A stretch of DNA of 7,885 bases from contig CAYQBA010000196.1 of the NCBI GenBank assembly GCA_964415605.1, positions 1-7,885 on the forward strand. The letters are read 5' to 3'. The first letter of the stretch is position 1, and each line of letters starts with the position of its first letter. The stretch comes from UCB3 sp964415605. GTDB taxonomy: Bacteria > Chloroflexota > Anaerolineae > Epilineales > Epilineaceae. Position numbers and translations under genes: made by a program. A model generated the notes under the pieces. The model worked only from the letters and a program-made list of their open reading frames with translations, did no database searches and was not told the DNA's origin. Of this stretch, positions 5,557 to 7,885 are shown in pieces.

Positions 5557-6870
5557 ATGATTCCGACGGCGCTCGATCTCTCGCTGGCGTGGGACTTCGC
5601 GGTCGCGCTGCTCATCGGCGGGCTGGTCGGCATCGAGCGCGAGAAGCGCAAGGCGCTGGAAGACGGCCCGATGATCGGCGGCATCCGCACGTTCGTGCTG
5701 TTCGCCCTGATCGGCGCGGTCGGCGCGCACCTCTCGCGCGAGCTCGGCACGCCCTGGATCTTCGTCGCGGCCCTGGCGTGCGTCACGGCGGCCCTGGTGG
5801 CCGGCTACATCGTCGAGTCGCGCGCCCGCCCGGCCTCCGTCGGGCTGACGACCGAGATGGCGGCGATCGCCGTGGTGCTGCTGGCCGGTGCCACGGTCTT
5901 CGGCCAGCGCGAGATCGCGGTGGCGCTGGCCGTCGTGGTGTCGGCAGCGCTGGCCTTCAAGGTGCAGATCCACGGCCTGGTGGCCCGGATCGGCGCCGAC
6001 GACCTGTTCGCCGGCCTGCGGCTCCTGATCGCGACGTTCATCGTCCTGCCGCTGCTCCCCGACCGCGCCATCGACCCGCTGGGCGCGGTCAACCCCCACG
6101 CCGTCTGGCTGCTGGCCATCCTGATCGCGGGGCTGTCGCTGGTGGGGTACGTGGCCGTGCGCTGGCTGGGGACGCACCCCGGGTTCGCGTTGACCGGGGT
6201 CGCTGGCGGGCTCGTCTCGTCGACGGCCGTGACGCTCGCCTTCGCCCGGCGTGGACGCGAAGCCGGCCGCGGCGCGCTCGGCGACGCGCTGGCGGCCGGG
6301 ATCGTGCTGGCGTGGTCGACGATGTTCGCGCGGGTGCTGGTCGAGGTCGCGGTGGTGAACCCCGACCTCCTGGCCTCGCTCGGGCTGCCTTTCGCGGCGC
6401 TGGCGGGAGTGGGCGTGCTGTTCGCGGCCGAGCTCTACCGCCGCGGCCGCGCGGCCGTCGACGACGTGGCGGGCAACGAGGCGGGCGACGAGGACGTCGT
6501 CCTGCGCAACCCGTTCAGCCTGACCGCCGGGGCCCGGTTCGCCGCGTTCTTCGTGGTCGTCCTGGTCGTGGTCAAGCTCGTCGAGCGGTCGTTCCCGGAC
6601 CGCGGCCTGTACGTCGTGGCCCTGCTGGCGGGCACCACCGACGTCGACGCGATCACGCTGTCGATGGCGGCCTTCGCGGGGCGCGGCGGCGACGCCTGCA
6701 CGGCGGCCATGGCGATCACGCTCGCGGCGTTGGCGAACACCGTCATCAAGTGCGGCCTGGTGATGGCGCTGGGCGGCGCGGCGACGCGCGGGCGGATCGT
6801 GGCCGCCACCGTGCTCATGCTGCTCGTCGGCGCGGCCGGCTTGTGGCTGGCGTGGCCGGCCGCGTGCTGA
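5557..6870 (+). CDS. MgtC/SapB-DUF4010 family multipass membrane protein
   Basis: This integral membrane protein has 437 residues. Its N-terminal third is an MgtC/SapB domain: ALLIGGLVGIEREKR at 17-31, then GGIRTFVLFALIGAVGA at 41-57, with several helices to about residue 165. The C-terminal part is a DUF4010 domain with GTHPGFALTGVAGGLVSSTAVTLAFA (205-230, the text split here by a short hydrophilic loop), NPFSLTAGARFAAFF (318-332) and the conserved LAGTTDVDAITLSMA (357-371). About a dozen hydrophobic helices are visible. MgtC domains are linked to magnesium limitation and membrane-potential or ATP-synthase control in some pathogens, but the transported substrate or role of MgtC-DUF4010 fusions is not established. 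The ATG at 5557 is chosen because the conserved N-terminus starts just after it and a -10 box sits directly upstream. It diverges from the toxin-antitoxin operon and is probably monocistronic, with a hairpin after the stop. Confidence 0.9.
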   Translation: MIPTALDLSLAWDFAVALLIGGLVGIEREKRKALEDGPMIGGIRTFVLFALIGAVGAHLSRELGTPWIFVAALACVTAALVAGYIVESRARPASVGLTTEMAAIAVVLLAGATVFGQREIAVALAVVVSAALAFKVQIHGLVARIGADDLFAGLRLLIATFIVLPLLPDRAIDPLGAVNPHAVWLLAILIAGLSLVGYVAVRWLGTHPGFALTGVAGGLVSSTAVTLAFARRGREAGRGALGDALAAGIVLAWSTMFARVLVEVAVVNPDLLASLGLPFAALAGVGVLFAAELYRRGRAAVDDVAGNEAGDEDVVLRNPFSLTAGARFAAFFVVVLVVVKLVERSFPDRGLYVVALLAGTTDVDAITLSMAAFAGRGGDACTAAMAITLAALANTVIKCGLVMALGGAATRGRIVAATVLMLLVGAAGLWLAWPAAC

Positions 6871-6877
6871 GCGGGCC

Positions 6878-6902
6878 GGCGGGCCCGCGGGATGGGCCCG
6901 CC
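6878..6902 (+). terminator. GC-rich hairpin after the MgtC/DUF4010 gene
   Basis: GGCGGGCCC (6878-6886) and GGGCCCGCC (6894-6902) form a perfect 9-bp stem with a 7-nt loop, starting 8 bases past the stop codon. There is no T-run afterwards, so it is either a U-less terminator of high-GC type or an RNA-stabilising hairpin. A competing stem GCGGGCC/GGCCCGC is at 6871-6888. Confidence 0.55.
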
Positions 6903-6981
6903 CGGTACGGCAACGGCATGGGCGCGGCCGGCGCGGTATCCCCCGACGCAAGGACGATGCCGCGCCATGGTCAACATCGCG

Positions 6982-6991
6982 ACCGATCGGT
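6982..6991. repeat. Palindrome ACCGATCGGT
   Basis: This perfect 10-bp palindrome directly abuts the GGTTAACC palindrome that opens the long inverted repeat. ACCGAT recurs at 7120-7125, again just before a GGTTAACC. Confidence 0.6.
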
Positions 6992-7134
6992 GGTTAACCG
7001 CTACGGTGACAAGTTAAGCGTTGGCGGAGGCGGTCAACCGTGTCATCTTGGTCGGCGGATTAGGGGGGCCAAAGTCGCCCGCTGACCACTTGACCCCGCC
7101 GCCAGGTCGTTGACTTGTCACCGATGGGTTAACC
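6992..7134. repeat. 143-bp imperfect inverted-repeat element bounded by GGTTAACC
   Basis: The left arm 6992-7037 and the reverse complement of the right arm 7090-7134 match at roughly 80% over about 45 positions with a few small gaps. Shared blocks are GGTTAACC at both ends, CGGTGACAAGT (7004-7014 against 7113-7123), TGGCGG, and GGTCAA on the inner edge. A 52-nt centre (7038-7089) separates the arms. No ORF of its own and no clear target-site duplication is seen. It could be a MITE-like remnant, a large RNA hairpin, or a cluster of protein-binding sites, since GGTYAAC-type words recur six times between 6969 and 7134. It occupies most of the 400-base gap between the MgtC-type gene and the secreted protein gene, which otherwise holds no gene. 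Confidence 0.7.
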
Positions 7135-7173
7135 GAGGGCAGACGTCGGCGGCCGCGCGCGGCCCGGCTGCGG

Positions 7174-7179
7174 TATCAT
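7174..7179 (+). promoter_or_regulatory. -10 box candidate for the secreted-protein gene
   Basis: TATCAT (5 of 6 to consensus) sits in TGCGGTATCAT, which matches TGCGGTACAAT of the MgtC-type promoter at 9 of 11 positions. No clear -35 exists at 16-18 nt. Start of transcription near 7186 would give a leader of about 84 nt. Confidence 0.5.
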
Positions 7180-7197
7180 TGTCGTCTGCGCGCCGAC

Positions 7198-7223
7198 GCG
7201 CCAGCCCGGAACGGGCGCGGCGC
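7198..7223 (+). other. Leader hairpin upstream of the secreted-protein gene
   Basis: GCCCG (7204-7208), loop GAA, CGGGC (7212-7216) form an inner stem. GCGCC (7198-7202) and GGCGC (7219-7223) extend it across a small internal loop. A second short stem, CGGTC-CGC-GACCG (7239-7251), ends two bases before the AGAAAGG ribosome binding site (7253-7259). It resembles no riboswitch class I can name. Confidence 0.4.
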
Positions 7224-7269
7224 GGGCGCAGCGGGGGGCGGTCCGCGACCGCAGAAAGGCACGCCGACC

Positions 7270-7885
7270 ATGGCATCGCCGACACGACGGGTGATCTCGA
7301 CCGCCTGGCGCACCACGCCGCCGCGCCCCGCACAACCCGCCCCCCGCGCGGCGACCACGCCCTCGCTCGCCACGCTCCACACGCTCGCCGCCGCGTTTGC
7401 CGTGTTCACCGTGTTCGCCGCCGCGAGCGATCCGCGACCCGCCCCCGCCGCACACGCCCAGGCCGCGCCCATCCTCGGTGCCGCCATCACCATCGTGGCC
7501 GACGGCACCGCGCCGTGGGAAGACCGCCCGCTCCAGGTACCGGGGCTCGGGACGCTGCCGGGCCGGCGCGGCGCTCCCGATCCCGGCGACGACATCGGCC
7601 CGAACGACGGCGTCGTGCGCGCCTGGGACGCCGTGGTGTATCGCGCGTCGTTCAGCGTGCGCGAGGCGACGGTCGACGACCTGGTCGCCGAGGTCACGCT
7701 CACCGATCTGGCGGTGTGGGACGCCGGGCAGCTCGCCGCCCTCGGCCGCCAGGGCTGCCCGGGCGGCGCGACGCTGCACGACGGCGGGCGCCGCATCCGG
7801 TGCGCCGTCGGCCGCGTCGCGGCCCCGCCCGCCGTGGCGGTGGCGATCGACCTCACCGCGCGGGTCAGCGGCGCCGCGCTGCAGG
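7270..7885 (+). CDS. Secreted or surface protein with DUF11-like domain (partial, C-terminus outside window)
   Basis: The ATG at 7270 has AGAAAGG (7253-7259) 10 nt upstream. The 205 visible codons begin with a long Arg/Pro/Ala n-region of about 35 residues, then a hydrophobic stretch (LHTLAAAFAVFTVFAAA, about 41-57) and an AHAQAAP segment that looks like a signal-peptidase region, so export is likely. The following mature part contains DIGPNDGVVRAWDAVVYRAS and a beta-rich SFSVREATV..LVAEVTL..LAVW pattern, like the opening of DUF11/isopeptide-type surface-adhesin domains, with two cysteines (GCPGG and IRCAV) that could pair. Proteins of this type are often very long and repeated, but the rest lies beyond the window. 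It is separated from the MgtC-type gene by 399 bases with its own promoter candidate. The family assignment is tentative; the coding call is firm because the frame stays open with strong third-position GC. Confidence 0.75.
   Translation, partial: MASPTRRVISTAWRTTPPRPAQPAPRAATTPSLATLHTLAAAFAVFTVFAAASDPRPAPAAHAQAAPILGAAITIVADGTAPWEDRPLQVPGLGTLPGRRGAPDPGDDIGPNDGVVRAWDAVVYRASFSVREATVDDLVAEVTLTDLAVWDAGQLAALGRQGCPGGATLHDGGRRIRCAVGRVAAPPAVAVAIDLTARVSGAALQ

Noticed and set aside
5512..6951. Minus-strand open frame of 479 codons opposite the MgtC/DUF4010 gene
   Set aside because: Composition is Arg/Gln/His-rich and unlike a protein fold. The plus strand has a coherent multipass membrane protein.
6871..7269. 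Small gene, tRNA or CRISPR repeats in the longest gap
   Set aside because: No cloverleaf, no regularly spaced identical repeats, and no ORF with a ribosome binding site was found; the repeats here are an inverted pair, not an array.
7129..7856. Minus-strand open frames opposite the secreted-protein gene
   Set aside because: They cross the promoter and leader of the plus-strand gene and lack recognisable motifs. The plus frame has a signal peptide and ribosome binding site.

Overview
This is a very GC-rich bacterial window. Genes on both strands have mostly strong AGGAG-type ribosome binding sites, and sigma-70-like TAnnnT -10 boxes are readable. A class III cyclase fused to an NB-ARC-type ATPase, a leaderless-looking gene, and a secreted protein with a long N-terminal region followed by a DUF11-like domain would fit Chloroflexota (Anaerolineae-like) or another high-GC group such as Actinomycetota. 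There is no rRNA or other marker gene to settle this, so the assignment is weak.

Minus strand, read right to left from about 5480 to 1. First comes a Phd/YefM-type antitoxin and VapC PIN-domain toxin pair with its own promoter. A solitary beta-class DNA methyltransferase follows. Its promoter has a perfect TTGACA -35 that contains the vapC stop codon, and its 17-nt spacer is almost entirely cytosine. Then come ornithine carbamoyltransferase and carbamate kinase, which together turn citrulline and phosphate into ornithine and ATP; no arginine deiminase is visible. After a 41-nt gap there is a small membrane protein of the Pycsar-effector type (PycTM, DUF5706). Its stop overlaps by two bases the presumed CTG start of a class III nucleotide cyclase fused to a P-loop NB-ARC-like ATPase, which runs off the window. 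The methyltransferase-to-cyclase run is codirectional with gaps of 41 nt or less, so it may be one transcript.

Plus strand from 5557. A MgtC/DUF4010 multipass membrane protein starts six bases after a TACAAT box and is probably leaderless. A GC-rich hairpin follows its stop. The next 400 bases hold no gene but do hold an imperfect 143-bp inverted-repeat element bounded by GGTTAACC palindromes. The window ends in the first 198 codons of a secreted protein with a structured leader.

The most interesting point is the PycTM-like membrane protein directly coupled to a cyclase-STAND fusion. All the elements of a cyclic-nucleotide-signalled, membrane-targeting defence module are present. However, the cyclase has the Lys/Asp pair expected of an ATP-using enzyme rather than a pyrimidine cyclase, and the defence role is inferred only from family and context.
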